From positions 1,674,001-1,738,000 of the forward strand of contig NC_009922.1 of the NCBI RefSeq assembly GCF_000018325.1: 64,000 nt of DNA, written 5' to 3'. Shown one piece after another: positions 53,215-62,115 of the stretch. This DNA is from Alkaliphilus oremlandii OhILAs. GTDB lineage: Bacteria > Bacillota > Clostridia > Peptostreptococcales > Natronincolaceae. The notes under the pieces are model-generated. The model was given only the letters and a program-made list of their open reading frames with translations, was not told where the DNA came from and made no database searches. A program made the position numbers and the translations under genes. The stretch's first letter is position 1; each line of letters starts with the position of its first letter.

Positions 53215-53724
53215 CTAAATATTACAAACAATATCTTTTATGATTTCCTCTAGTGTTCGGTGACTCACCGGTATTTTAATTTCCGAAGTACCTTCATAGT
53301 ATAAACGCCTATTTTCCAGAATTTCTATTATTTTATCCATGGATTTTCTTTCATCTACCAAAAGGGGGCGAATGACGGCGCTTCTCTTTATATTCGTTAA
53401 AATCCAAGATGGTTCCGCTTCTAAATAAATTACTCTACCTATTTGCTTTAGCTTGCTACGATTTTCTTCTGAAATTACAGTACCACCACCAGTAGCTATG
53501 ACGGACTGTTCTACATCAGAGAGCAAATCTAACGCCTCACTTTCTTTCTGTCTAAAGTAGGCTTCTCCCTTTAGCCGAAAAATTTCACTAATAGACATAC
53601 TTTCTTTCTTTTCTATGAACAGATCTAAATCAATAAAGTTATAGTCTAATTGATCCGCTAGTAACTTTCCTAAGGTTGTCTTTCCTACTGCCATGAATCC
53701 TACTAGAACAATATTCTTTACCAT
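53215..53724 (-). CDS. aroK: Shikimate kinase
   Basis: 169 residues. Walker A GFMAVGKTTLG (residues 9-19), NFIDLDLFIE (shikimate-binding Asp), GEAYFRQKE and VIATGGGTV are all in place; RSAVIRPLL holds the lid Arg. Phosphorylates shikimate in aromatic amino acid synthesis. It lies 30 bases after the last minor-pilin gene and could be transcribed from the pilus locus. AAGGGGAG site upstream. Confidence 0.94.
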   Translation of the reverse strand: MVKNIVLVGFMAVGKTTLGKLLADQLDYNFIDLDLFIEKKESMSISEIFRLKGEAYFRQKESEALDLLSDVEQSVIATGGGTVISEENRSKLKQIGRVIYLEAEPSWILTNIKRSAVIRPLLVDERKSMDKIIEILENRRLYYEGTSEIKIPVSHRTLEEIIKDIVCNI

Positions 53725-53753
53725 TAATGAGGCTCCCCTTCCATTCGATCTTC

Positions 53754-54362
53754 TTAAAGTCCAATCGTTCTATAATACCCTATAATATGGGGTGATATAA
53801 TGCTGATTCGTGGAAGATCATATTCATCTAAGCCATTATCCATCGATTGCGGTAGGGATAGTTTTACATAGATAAATCTTCGTGCTCTTTTATATCTACC
53901 CATTGCCTCCATCATTATAACATTTTGTCTGATATCATATTGGATCTTTATTTTATAATGATGATCCTCTAAATAGTCTTCAAAGGGATTATTTTCACTA
54001 CTACTCAGTTCTTTTATTTGAGGGAGGAGTTCTCTCTTAACATAATCTGCAAATACTGGCGGATTATATCTTTTATCAAATCCTTGGTAAATCAATAAGA
54101 GATACTCAACTTTATATCGATATAGATCTATTCGATATTTCTTTATAACTTCCTCAGATAATTGTAGTACCTCTGCTAGTTTTAATTCTACAATTGATTC
54201 TGCCAAGTAATTTGCTCGATAGCTATCATTATTCGACATCTGTATCTTGAGTTGATTGGTCATCATATAAAGCAAGGATGTTAAAATGACAAACATCATC
54301 AACGCTATAAAAAAAACATGGATACTGATTATACCTTTTGAACCTTTTATTGGATTCTTCAT
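53754..54362 (-). CDS. PilX-like pilus assembly protein
   Basis: 202 residues with one N-terminal helix (IISIHVFFIALMMFVILTSLLYMM) followed by RANYLAESIVELKLAEVL, which resembles the PilX/PulK-type helix though a clear prepilin Gly|Phe-Thr-Leu-x-Glu site is lacking (GIISIH). The rest is unfamiliar. Last of four minor-pilin-type genes; it starts one base after the PilW-like stop, with AAAGGTG upstream. Function as a pilus tip or priming component is inferred from context. Confidence 0.65.
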   Translation of the reverse strand: MKNPIKGSKGIISIHVFFIALMMFVILTSLLYMMTNQLKIQMSNNDSYRANYLAESIVELKLAEVLQLSEEVIKKYRIDLYRYKVEYLLLIYQGFDKRYNPPVFADYVKRELLPQIKELSSSENNPFEDYLEDHHYKIKIQYDIRQNVIMMEAMGRYKRARRFIYVKLSLPQSMDNGLDEYDLPRISIISPHIIGYYRTIGL

Positions 54363-54363
54363 A

Positions 54364-54888
54364 TCACACCTTTTGGTACTTAAACTTTAATCTTATTTTT
54401 TTAGAATAATTGCCTTTATTTGTTATGACTTCGAATTCTATTAATTCTCCCTCTACTATTTCAGTAATAATGATCTCTTTTATATTATTATTGAGTACAT
54501 TATTTTCCCTGTTTTTATTCACTCTAATTTCATTCTTAGGTTTATAAAAGTTGATCATCGTATTCTCTTTATAAGAAAGTGCACCACTTAAATCCACATA
54601 TAGAATTTTATTGTCCATATTCCTTCCCTCAAATATATTTTTATCTTTATAATAAATAATAGACTCCTGATTGCATTCCATGATTCTTTTCTCTATATAT
54701 TTTAGAACGATTTGTGCATCGTATTTGAAAGCTAGACGCTCTGTATAGCTTCTGTACGATTGATAAGTAGAATTAAACAAAGTAGACATGCTTACTAAGA
54801 TTGTAGAAAAAAGCAAAATAGATAATACAAGCTCAATTAAAACGAAGCCTTCCTTGCTTCTTTTTATTTTACGACAAATAATAATCAC
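54364..54888 (-). CDS. Minor prepilin, PilW-like
   Basis: 174 residues. A basic leader (RKIKRSKEG) is followed by FVLIELVLSILLFSTILVSM, a class III prepilin signal with cleavage after Gly and Glu at +5. The remainder is a globular beta-rich pilin head. The start is uncertain: GTG at the given position, or an ATT a few codons later behind AAGGTGAT. In the minor-pilin cluster between PilV- and PilX-like genes. Confidence 0.75.
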   Translation of the reverse strand: MIIICRKIKRSKEGFVLIELVLSILLFSTILVSMSTLFNSTYQSYRSYTERLAFKYDAQIVLKYIEKRIMECNQESIIYYKDKNIFEGRNMDNKILYVDLSGALSYKENTMINFYKPKNEIRVNKNRENNVLNNNIKEIIITEIVEGELIEFEVITNKGNYSKKIRLKFKYQKV

Positions 54889-54931
54889 CTTCTTACGAGG
54901 GAATTATAACAGAATATTCCGTTATATTCCT

Positions 54932-55354
54932 TTACGTTTCTACAGAAATCTCATCGTAGCTCCTTGGCAATTCATTTCTCTTAAAGTGAACGAACCTGAT
55001 AAGATGATATCGATACTGACTTTTCTTGCTGCTTACTTGGATGTTCACATATTTTAAGTCCGATAGATGTGGTACGTCTTTCATATGAACTTCAATCTTG
55101 CAGTCCTCTTCTTCAAATATAATGATTTCATCTACATCCCCTAAGATCAAGTGTTCCTCTCCATTGATATAAATTCGTCCAGATTTAAGTTCCTCAATTT
55201 TACTGATGGATAGATCCGTCAATTTTTGATATATATTATCCATCCCCTCCATCTTATAAAACAACCTAGAATATTGTCCAAATATGAAAACAGATCCCAA
55301 TAATATAAAAAGGGTCAATAGTACTTCAACAAGAGTAAATCCTTTTTTCTTCAC
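54932..55354 (-). CDS. Minor prepilin, PilV-like
   Basis: 140 residues, with MKKKG|FTLVEVLLTLFILLGSVFIFG, a clean prepilin leader, Glu at +5 and hydrophobic helix. The C-terminal part is short and charged. GTG start. Likely processed by PilD encoded nearby. Confidence 0.82.
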   Translation of the reverse strand: MKKKGFTLVEVLLTLFILLGSVFIFGQYSRLFYKMEGMDNIYQKLTDLSISKIEELKSGRIYINGEEHLILGDVDEIIIFEEEDCKIEVHMKDVPHLSDLKYVNIQVSSKKSQYRYHLIRFVHFKRNELPRSYDEISVET

Positions 55355-55367
55355 GCCTCATCACTTC

Positions 55368-55802
55368 CTAATAAATATCTGATACCCTTACACTTCCTAC
55401 TCCAATCAATACTTCAATATCAATCCTTTCCCCTAGGTTGTTTGTTAAAATAAACCTTCCATATTTCGATTCTCCGTCTCTGTTATATGCAATTCTATTT
55501 TGAGATCCTCTGTCCACGGAGATCGTTTTATCAAATTTTTCGGAAAGTACAATGATTCCTCCAGTGATGTATTCTCGCACTCGATATCTTTCTTTAAAAA
55601 CCTCTACACAATATTCTTTCGATTCATTCAGGCTTAATTGTTGGCTTAGTTTCAGTGCTTCTTTAATTTCAAGAGCCGCTGCTTTCAGCTTTGCTCTATG
55701 ATATAATTTCATCGGATTCACAAAGGCAATAGAGCAAAGAATGGATATCAAGGCTACTACAATGACAATCTCAAACAAGGTAGTTCCCTTCCTATCTTTC
55801 AC
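55368..55802 (-). CDS. Minor prepilin, GspH/FimT-like
   Basis: 144 residues: leader MKDRKG|TTLFEIVIVVALISILCSIAF with Glu at +5, then a GspH-type body (LEIKEALKLSQQLSLNESKEYCVEV, NRIAYNRDGESKYGRFILTN). GTG start with GGAGGG upstream. First of the four minor-pilin genes. Confidence 0.82.
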   Translation of the reverse strand: MKDRKGTTLFEIVIVVALISILCSIAFVNPMKLYHRAKLKAAALEIKEALKLSQQLSLNESKEYCVEVFKERYRVREYITGGIIVLSEKFDKTISVDRGSQNRIAYNRDGESKYGRFILTNNLGERIDIEVLIGVGSVRVSDIY

Positions 55803-55915
55803 AACCAGAAATCCCTCCTCATTTGCAGTTCAGTAATTTTAGGTAAAAGAAAAGCAAATAAAACTATTGTCATCTCCCCAGAAGTATAGTTCCACTTGCT
55901 CTTCTAATTGCTATT
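55803..55915 (-). other. Gap between the SLH gene and minor pilins
   Basis: 113 bases with no open frame. A loose inverted repeat AACTAT/ATAGTT followed by TTTTATTTGC could be a weak terminator between the SLH-protein gene and the minor-pilin genes. Confidence 0.3.
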
Positions 55916-57955
55916 TTAATACTGCCATTCATTCAGCTCGTGTAATAAAAATGTAAATTCTGCTCTCGTTATCCAATGGTTCATATTATTTCTACTCTCG
56001 GAATAAATCTTTTTTTCATACATCATTTTCTCTGCAATATAGTGCCAATTAAAATTGCTGCCGATTATCCGGCTCATTATAATTTCCACTTCCCTATAAG
56101 TAATTGGATTCTGTGGCTTAAAGGTTTCATCAGCGTAACCTTGCACTATATTGTGGTATGTAGCATAGGAAATCGCCTTTTCAGCATATCCAAATTCTGC
56201 ATAATCTCTAAATTTAGTAACATTTGACGAGTCTTGTGGCGGATACCAATCGTATAACCTGCTAAGCATAGTAACAAATTCTCCCCTTGAAATATGGCGG
56301 TCCGGCTTAAATGTTCCATCTGGATAACCATAAATCACTTCTCTTTTGATATAGGTATTGATCTCATTCTTAGCCCAATGTCCTCTGATGTCATGAAAGG
56401 TTGGCAGCTGATGATCTACTCTAACAGCATAAATATTTCCTGTTGAACTGATGTTATTAATATTGATATCTGCTACTAAATAGTTTCCTTCCTGCACGGA
56501 AGGAATATAGATCCATTTATTATAGTGGTACTTGTATATACCGTATTGTTCACTATTTCCATAAGATTTAAATTTAACCGTAATTTTCTTATTTCTATCA
56601 AAAGAGTCTGATGGATTTATAATTTTTAATCCATATACGCCAGAAGCTTGCGTATATCTCCATGAATTCAGATTCAAATAGGATGCAGGTACATTGTCCA
56701 CCGTTACAATAACATCATTGTAATAAGTGCCGGCCTCAATATCCACCAAAAATTTGTCATCACCGAATATTCCTATGTTTTTCTTACCATCCATCGAAAT
56801 TTTTTCCGTGTGCGTTTTTACTTTGTTTGTGTCCTGTTGGAGTCTTTTATACGTTTCATTGTAAGATTTCATGAACTCATCCCAATAACCTAATATAAAG
56901 GAAGCCCTATAATTTTCAGATTGGAAGCCAAGCCCATATTCATTGGAAATTATGGTGTCTGATTTTTTATGGCTGCTCCAGGAATTGAGTTTTCCCATGG
57001 TAACATCCATAATCGCTTCATATTCACCCTTCATTCTACCAATTTCTCCACCATTTTCATAGCCTTGACCATCTGGTGTCTCTACAGTTAATTTATTCGC
57101 TTCCCTATAGGCATTGTTATAATAAGCTATGTATCCTCCATCGCTTATCCCGCCCGAGGTACTCTGCCCATACTCAAAGCCTGTTAAAAAAGCATCTCGA
57201 TATTCACTATGCTCATTGGATAAATGAAACATGACAATAATTTCTTTATGAGAAGGCATGTTTCTCTGATAGTTGTTGCTTAGCCCTTGCAAATAATCTT
57301 TTTTACCGTTAAGCTCAGCCAAGCTTCGAGCATATTCATCTCCTGCTTTTAAGCCTTGCTCGTAGGAGTAATCCTTTTCACCTAACTTGGCAACCTGAAA
57401 TGCAGCTTCAAAAGAAGATTGGTAAGCTTCTTTAAAAAATTCTATAAACTTATTCCGATACTCCAAGGTCTCCTTATTTAGCTCAAAAAGATCTCTAATT
57501 TCCCTATCACTGGGAATGTACCGCTCCCAGCTATTTCTACTGCCAGACCGATAAGCCTTATAGCCGTCAATTCTCCCCATGATTATACCAAAATCATTTG
57601 CACCGTAAATCGAATTTGCTTCATCTTCCCTAACAGCATCATAGCCTCTCCTATATCCTGCTTCAAAGGCTTCTGTAAAACCATCCATAAAACCTCTAAT
57701 ATACCGGTCACTTCTATTTAAAAGGATAAAATCCTTCTCCCAAGCCTTTTTTCTTTTTGAAAGCTCCTCATATTTCGTATTTGATTTATTTTGAGCATCT
57801 AATTTCCCTACACTTTCACCTTCTATCAGCCCTCTGCTGGTTCCATACTGTTCTCCAGTTGCATAATCGTCGCTGCTATCGGCGCCGTATGCCAAAGTGC
57901 CAGTTAATAAAATGGTGATCAATACCATTATAGATATGATCCTATGCTTTATCAT
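55916..57955 (-). CDS. Secreted S-layer-homology protein with four novel helical repeats
   Basis: 679 residues. Signal peptide (ISIMVLITILLTGTLAYGA, cleavage near 25). Residues 30-370 hold alternating parts: Gly-spaced helices (GLIEGESVG near 42, FGIIMGRIDGY near 122, YEQGLKAGDEYA near 198, NGGEIGRMKGEYEA near 301) and a repeated block of about 38 residues, with pattern PSxxEIxxxFxL...EYRxxFxxGF (at about 71, 148, 234 and 332). Residues 385-515 look like a beta-sandwich. Three SLH domains follow (519-568, 581-630, 634-678), which would bind cell-wall polymer. I know no family with the repeat part. Between pilO-like and minor-pilin genes. Confidence 0.85.
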   Translation of the reverse strand: MIKHRIISIMVLITILLTGTLAYGADSSDDYATGEQYGTSRGLIEGESVGKLDAQNKSNTKYEELSKRKKAWEKDFILLNRSDRYIRGFMDGFTEAFEAGYRRGYDAVREDEANSIYGANDFGIIMGRIDGYKAYRSGSRNSWERYIPSDREIRDLFELNKETLEYRNKFIEFFKEAYQSSFEAAFQVAKLGEKDYSYEQGLKAGDEYARSLAELNGKKDYLQGLSNNYQRNMPSHKEIIVMFHLSNEHSEYRDAFLTGFEYGQSTSGGISDGGYIAYYNNAYREANKLTVETPDGQGYENGGEIGRMKGEYEAIMDVTMGKLNSWSSHKKSDTIISNEYGLGFQSENYRASFILGYWDEFMKSYNETYKRLQQDTNKVKTHTEKISMDGKKNIGIFGDDKFLVDIEAGTYYNDVIVTVDNVPASYLNLNSWRYTQASGVYGLKIINPSDSFDRNKKITVKFKSYGNSEQYGIYKYHYNKWIYIPSVQEGNYLVADININNISSTGNIYAVRVDHQLPTFHDIRGHWAKNEINTYIKREVIYGYPDGTFKPDRHISRGEFVTMLSRLYDWYPPQDSSNVTKFRDYAEFGYAEKAISYATYHNIVQGYADETFKPQNPITYREVEIIMSRIIGSNFNWHYIAEKMMYEKKIYSESRNNMNHWITRAEFTFLLHELNEWQY

Positions 57956-57967
57956 CTTTACACCTCC

Positions 57968-59374
57968 TTATCTCTTTTTCAGTACAAGAATTCTTCCGAT
58001 CGATATTATTTCTCCTTCATTTAAATCGTTTAGCTTCAATATTTCATTTTTATACCGATTGCTTTGATAATATTTCACACTAATTTTTTCAATCGTATCC
58101 CCTTGTTCTACTACGTGGAACATATACTGTTCACCACTGATATCGTTCCCCTTTTCATCTATGTTTCGAGTATATACCGCTTCCAGCTGGTCCATTATCA
58201 ATACACCATAATCTTCTCTTCCACTAGGTATTTCTACGTATAGCTTTTCTAAAGTAAGGGGATAGATTTTCAGATCTTCATGAGGAGGAGCCTCTAAATA
58301 CCGCCATCCTGTCCAGCCGATGCCCTCTGTAAAAGGAATATAAATTTCCTCACCCATTTGCCCCCTAAAAAGCATACCAATAGTAGCAGGAGAATAATCG
58401 TAGGCATAAACCCAAATTCCTAAGGTATTTGGCGGATATTTTAAAATTACATTATTTTTAGAAACATCTACATAGACTCTATTTTCCTCTTCAACAGCAA
58501 GAATATTGTATTCCAATCTCAGCGCGTATTTTTTTGATTTGGCTTTCTTAGAGATTGAAACATTTCCTTGCACTAGTTTTTGGGAAGGGATAAGATAAAT
58601 GTTTTTCGTCTCAAAATCAAGTAAGGTTTCCTCTATATAAGGTTTAACCGTGGATTTTGTATAATCTTGACCATCTCTATTTTCATTTTCAACTTTATTC
58701 TCAAAGAAAGGTATCATAGAAATATCTTCGTTGTCCTCATTTAAATTCTTTCTTTCAACATCATCTGTAAATAAAGGCTTAGAAATATTACCATCGATGC
58801 CATCTAGGCTATATACCTTGATCGCCATATTTCCATTTAGACTTCCATCAGAATCCATATCGATGGATACGCTTTCTAAGGACAATTTTTGGGGGCTATT
58901 TTTCAATGCACGTATAATTTCTATAATTCCAGTATACTCTCCCTTATATGGTAAAGATATATCCATGTTCTTAATTTGAAAGTCTTCCATTTCTTCATAT
59001 ACTGGTCTACTAAAACTCAAATCCTCCGTAAAAACTTCTTGATTCGGGATAATATCATTTAATAAATAAATAATTTCAGATTGATTCAGTGTAGAAAAAT
59101 ATTTCGTATATAGCGTTTCCTTTTCTTTATTTAACCGGTTCCATTCTTCTTGAATACTTTCTTCTCTTCGAATGAAATCATTATTTTCCTCTATTTTGCT
59201 TTCATAGTCTAATCGTTGAGCCTTTAAAGTCTCTATGGTCTTGGTCTGTGGCGTGATGATATATCGATATCCTCCTAAAAGAATTAAAAGAATACCTAAA
59301 ATCCCTAGAAGAAATTTTTCGTTTCTCGTTAATTCTCTGGTTTTAATCTTATTTTTCAATAGTTTTTCCATCAT
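57968..59374 (-). CDS. pilO: PilO-like pilus alignment protein with extra glycan-binding-like and LysM domains
   Basis: About 468 residues. Short basic cytoplasmic part, one helix (KFLLGILGILLILLGGYRYI, about 21-40), coiled coil (45-95) and a PilO-type alpha/beta domain (95-190): the usual PilO ends here. Then a linker and a beta-rich domain (about 250-402) with LGIWVYAYDYSPATIGMLF and GIGWTGWRYLEAP, much like a carbohydrate-binding sandwich found in some clostridial surface proteins. A LysM domain (419-468, FHVVEQGDTIEKISVKYYQ) ends it. LysM binds peptidoglycan. The start overlaps pilN by about 26 bases. Confidence 0.82.
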   Translation of the reverse strand: MMEKLLKNKIKTRELTRNEKFLLGILGILLILLGGYRYIITPQTKTIETLKAQRLDYESKIEENNDFIRREESIQEEWNRLNKEKETLYTKYFSTLNQSEIIYLLNDIIPNQEVFTEDLSFSRPVYEEMEDFQIKNMDISLPYKGEYTGIIEIIRALKNSPQKLSLESVSIDMDSDGSLNGNMAIKVYSLDGIDGNISKPLFTDDVERKNLNEDNEDISMIPFFENKVENENRDGQDYTKSTVKPYIEETLLDFETKNIYLIPSQKLVQGNVSISKKAKSKKYALRLEYNILAVEEENRVYVDVSKNNVILKYPPNTLGIWVYAYDYSPATIGMLFRGQMGEEIYIPFTEGIGWTGWRYLEAPPHEDLKIYPLTLEKLYVEIPSGREDYGVLIMDQLEAVYTRNIDEKGNDISGEQYMFHVVEQGDTIEKISVKYYQSNRYKNEILKLNDLNEGEIISIGRILVLKKR

Positions 59375-59921
59375 CACTCACACCCTTCATTGTGACATTT
59401 AAAGTAAAATCGTAGTAGCCTTCCTTTATGGATATGTGAGAAATAAAGCTATCTTCATAATTGTCGACCGCCATTAATCCACTCTGGAATTTGGCAATAG
59501 ACAGCTTGTCTTTTGCTAAGCCAGTTATGTTAACCTCTGAGCTATTGATACTTAAAGATGTAAGGTATAAATTTTCTGGAATACTATGATAAATTTTATT
59601 GAGGATGTCTTCATCGGATATATCCCTTTTTTCTATAGTTTCATCCAAGGTAGCAGCTTTACCCATAATTTTTTTCAAATTACTAACTTCATTCTCTTTA
59701 CTTTTGATTTCTTCTATCCGTTTTAATATATTCATATCTTCAGCTGTTTTCTTTAGGTTTTCAACTGCTTTAATCTCCTTCATAATCATTACTTGGTTAT
59801 ATATACCATAGCAAATTAAAAAGAAGCATATGGAAATTGATATGGCAATGTATATTATTTTTTTATCAATTTTTAATTCGTTTTTTTCTATATAATGTTG
59901 AAAAAAGTTTAAGTCCCCCAT
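59349..59921 (-). CDS. pilN: Type IV pilus assembly protein PilN
   Basis: 190 residues: short cytoplasmic N-terminus (MGDLNFFQHYIEK, binds PilM in other systems), one helix (IIYIAISISICFFLICYGIY), coiled coil and a small alpha/beta domain (IPENLYLTSLSINSSEVNITGLAKDKLSIAKF). Two bases after the pilM stop, with GAGGTG upstream. Confidence 0.85.
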   Translation of the reverse strand: MGDLNFFQHYIEKNELKIDKKIIYIAISISICFFLICYGIYNQVMIMKEIKAVENLKKTAEDMNILKRIEEIKSKENEVSNLKKIMGKAATLDETIEKRDISDEDILNKIYHSIPENLYLTSLSINSSEVNITGLAKDKLSIAKFQSGLMAVDNYEDSFISHISIKEGYYDFTLNVTMKGVSDDGKTIEK

Positions 59922-59923
59922 AA

Positions 59924-60988
59924 TTACACCTCATCAAAACGTATTAATCCGCCAATGGCATTGGAAAATCTACCTAAATTTCCGTTCCACTTAATCTTAT
60001 CTAAGGAAGATAGGTTTGTAGTGAGTATATTGAAATAATCTGAAAACAAAGAGCTGATGCCATTTAAATTCGCTAACCCACCTTGTAGCAATATTAAATC
60101 GATAGCATTCCCTGTTTCACGGGTTGTATAGTATCGAAATACCATACTACATTTCTCCATCAAATTCATTAATGTTGTCCGGACAATATTTAGAAGTCTA
60201 TAGTAATCTGTAAACTCCTCTATGTTTGCAGAGATATCCTCTATTTGTCTGATTTGTTTTTCAATGTCTTCTTTGGAGTAATCAAAAACTGCAGATATAT
60301 TTTCTAATATGGTCTCTACGCCTACATCTATAATTCTAGTAACTTTAATCTTATCCTCTTTCATGATTGTAAGCTTTGTACTGTTGTAGCCGATATCCAT
60401 CGATGCTATGGTTTTACCCTTGGTTTCATAGGTGTCATTGATCTTGGTATTCATCTTTACTAGCTTACAGATGGCATTGCTTTGGAAATCTAAAACTAAG
60501 GGGCTCAGCCCAAGATCTTTGATTAATTCTAAATGAGCAACAACGATCTTTTTTGGCACAGCAATCAAAAGAATTTCCATTTTTTCTATGCCATCGTCCA
60601 CTCGATTCCCTATGAGAAGGTGGTTCATTTCATATTCCTCTGGGTCAATCGGAAGAAAGTCCTCTATCTGGAAGCTGATAATGGCAGCAATTTCGTTTTC
60701 ATTAACCTTTGGAATGATGATTTCTCTTGTGATAATCTGTGAGCTGTTTATAATCACATGGGTACTGTCTGTAGAAAATCGGTTTTCTTTTAAAGCCTTA
60801 TTCATTAAAGTCGTTACCATGCTCTTTTCAAATAATACACCATCCCTATAAAAATGCGGTTCTAGAGGGAGGGTAATCGCATTCAATACTTGAATATTAT
60901 TTTTGCTGTACTTTCCTTCTATAATCTTTATATCCTTGGATCCGAAATCTATAGACAGGATCTTTCTTGGTATTGAAATTAATTTCAT
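59924..60988 (-). CDS. pilM: Type IV pilus assembly ATPase-like protein PilM
   Basis: About 354 residues, actin-like (ASKHA) fold: KILSIDFGSKDIKIIEG (phosphate-1), SFQIEDFLPIDPEEYEMNHL, MDIGYNSTKLTIM (phosphate-2) and LLQGGLANLNGISSLF. Cytoplasmic scaffold bound to PilN. I start at MKLISIPRK behind GGGGAC. The frame is open 83 codons further upstream, but those residues do not look like PilM (see the entry on 60989-61307). Confidence 0.87.
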   Translation of the reverse strand: MKLISIPRKILSIDFGSKDIKIIEGKYSKNNIQVLNAITLPLEPHFYRDGVLFEKSMVTTLMNKALKENRFSTDSTHVIINSSQIITREIIIPKVNENEIAAIISFQIEDFLPIDPEEYEMNHLLIGNRVDDGIEKMEILLIAVPKKIVVAHLELIKDLGLSPLVLDFQSNAICKLVKMNTKINDTYETKGKTIASMDIGYNSTKLTIMKEDKIKVTRIIDVGVETILENISAVFDYSKEDIEKQIRQIEDISANIEEFTDYYRLLNIVRTTLMNLMEKCSMVFRYYTTRETGNAIDLILLQGGLANLNGISSLFSDYFNILTTNLSSLDKIKWNGNLGRFSNAIGGLIRFDEV

Positions 60989-61307
60989 AAAATTGTCCCC
61001 TTCATCTTTAAAAATAGTTTCCTTACAGATCGTTTTCTTATTTCCTCCCTCTTCAGTTCTTTCATTATATGTTTTTAGAGATATCGTTCCTTGGTTTGAA
61101 GTAGCATCTCTCTTTATGAGATTGGAATACAAATTGATAAGGCTTTCCGAATGTACTGCTATTTTTATTTCAGATAAGCCACTACGATCTTCCTGCATTT
61201 CATGAGCAAGCGCTTTCCCTACAGTTTCCCTACCTGTTCTACATTTTCTTTTGCGAGGACTACAATATGATTCTCTTCTTTTTTACGAGTACCTCTTTTA
61301 CAGTGCC
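60989..61307 (-). pseudogene. Possible frameshifted small reading frame before pilM
   Basis: A 319-base gap between pilD and pilM. Reading towards pilM, one frame (KRGTRKKEENHIVVLAKENVE) is open until an 11-base tandem repeat, after which the adjacent frame (ALAHEMQEDRSGLSEIK) is open without stop into pilM. Removing one repeat unit would join both parts into about 100 codons in frame with pilM. No convincing ribosome binding site is seen. It may be a decayed or phase-variable N-terminal extension of PilM, a small lost gene, or chance. Confidence 0.35.
61214..61233. repeat. 11-base-period tandem repeat
   Basis: TTTCCCTAC occurs at 61214-61222 and 61225-61233, a direct repeat with 11-base period (9 identical bases each). 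The period is not a multiple of three, so gain or loss of a unit shifts the reading frame. Confidence 0.7.
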
Positions 61308-62066
61308 CTAATAAAAATTGTTGAGATACCACTGTACAAGCTGGTTTCCCCAGAATACTACCATAAAAAAACTAAATATGATAAACGGTCCGAAAGGAAT
61401 AGGATCCTTTCTTCCCTTTATTTTCGTAATCAATAAAAAAACAGAAATAATTGCACCGACTACGAAGGACAGAAATATTGTTAGAAATATGTCTTTAATC
61501 CCAAGAATAAATCCCAAAGAAGATATCAGCGTTACATCGCCTTCTCCCATACCACCCTTCGATAGGAAAATAATAAGCACAAAGAATAGTCCACTGAGTA
61601 TCAGCCCACCTATACTTTGAACAATGTTGAAAGGCTCCATCCACAGCACATAGGCAGCAATTTTATAAAGGATACTTAAAATAAAAATACATAGAATTAG
61701 AACATCTGGTATAATCATATGCTTTAAATCAATCAATGCAACTACCATGAGAATAGAAAATAAAATACAGTAAAAGAAAAATTCTAAGGTAAAGTCAAAT
61801 TTTATATAGATCAAAAGGTAAAGAACTCCATTGAATAGCTCTATAATTGGATATTGCGAGGAAAATTTCTCCCCGCAATATCTACATTTTCCTTTTTGAA
61901 CCATATAACTAAGTACCGGTACTAAATCGTACCATTTTAAATTCGTACCACAACTAAAACAATGGGAAGAGGGAAAAACAATACTTTCCTCCCGTGGTAT
62001 TCTGTAGATACATACGTTTAAAAAAGAACCGATTAAAAGTCCATAAAGGAAAATAACTGTTTTCAT
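61308..62066 (-). CDS. pilD: Prepilin peptidase / N-methyltransferase PilD
   Basis: 252 residues. N-terminal zinc-type motif with Cys pairs (CFSCGTNL ... CRYCGEKF), then membrane helices and the two catalytic Asp motifs: ALIDLKHMIIPD and KGGMGEGDVTL. Cleaves and methylates prepilins at the inner membrane. Acts on PilA and the minor pilins of this locus. AAAGGAG before the ATG. Confidence 0.93.
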   Translation of the reverse strand: MKTVIFLYGLLIGSFLNVCIYRIPREESIVFPSSHCFSCGTNLKWYDLVPVLSYMVQKGKCRYCGEKFSSQYPIIELFNGVLYLLIYIKFDFTLEFFFYCILFSILMVVALIDLKHMIIPDVLILCIFILSILYKIAAYVLWMEPFNIVQSIGGLILSGLFFVLIIFLSKGGMGEGDVTLISSLGFILGIKDIFLTIFLSFVVGAIISVFLLITKIKGRKDPIPFGPFIIFSFFMVVFWGNQLVQWYLNNFY

Positions 62067-62115
62067 TGGATTGACTCCTTTGTATTAAATAAAACTTAAA
62101 AGTTCATATATAGTT

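Noticed and set aside
60989..61198. 70-residue N-terminal extension of PilM
   Set aside because: PilM starts normally at MKLISIPRK with a good ribosome binding site; the upstream part shows no PilM features. Kept as a separate uncertain reading frame.
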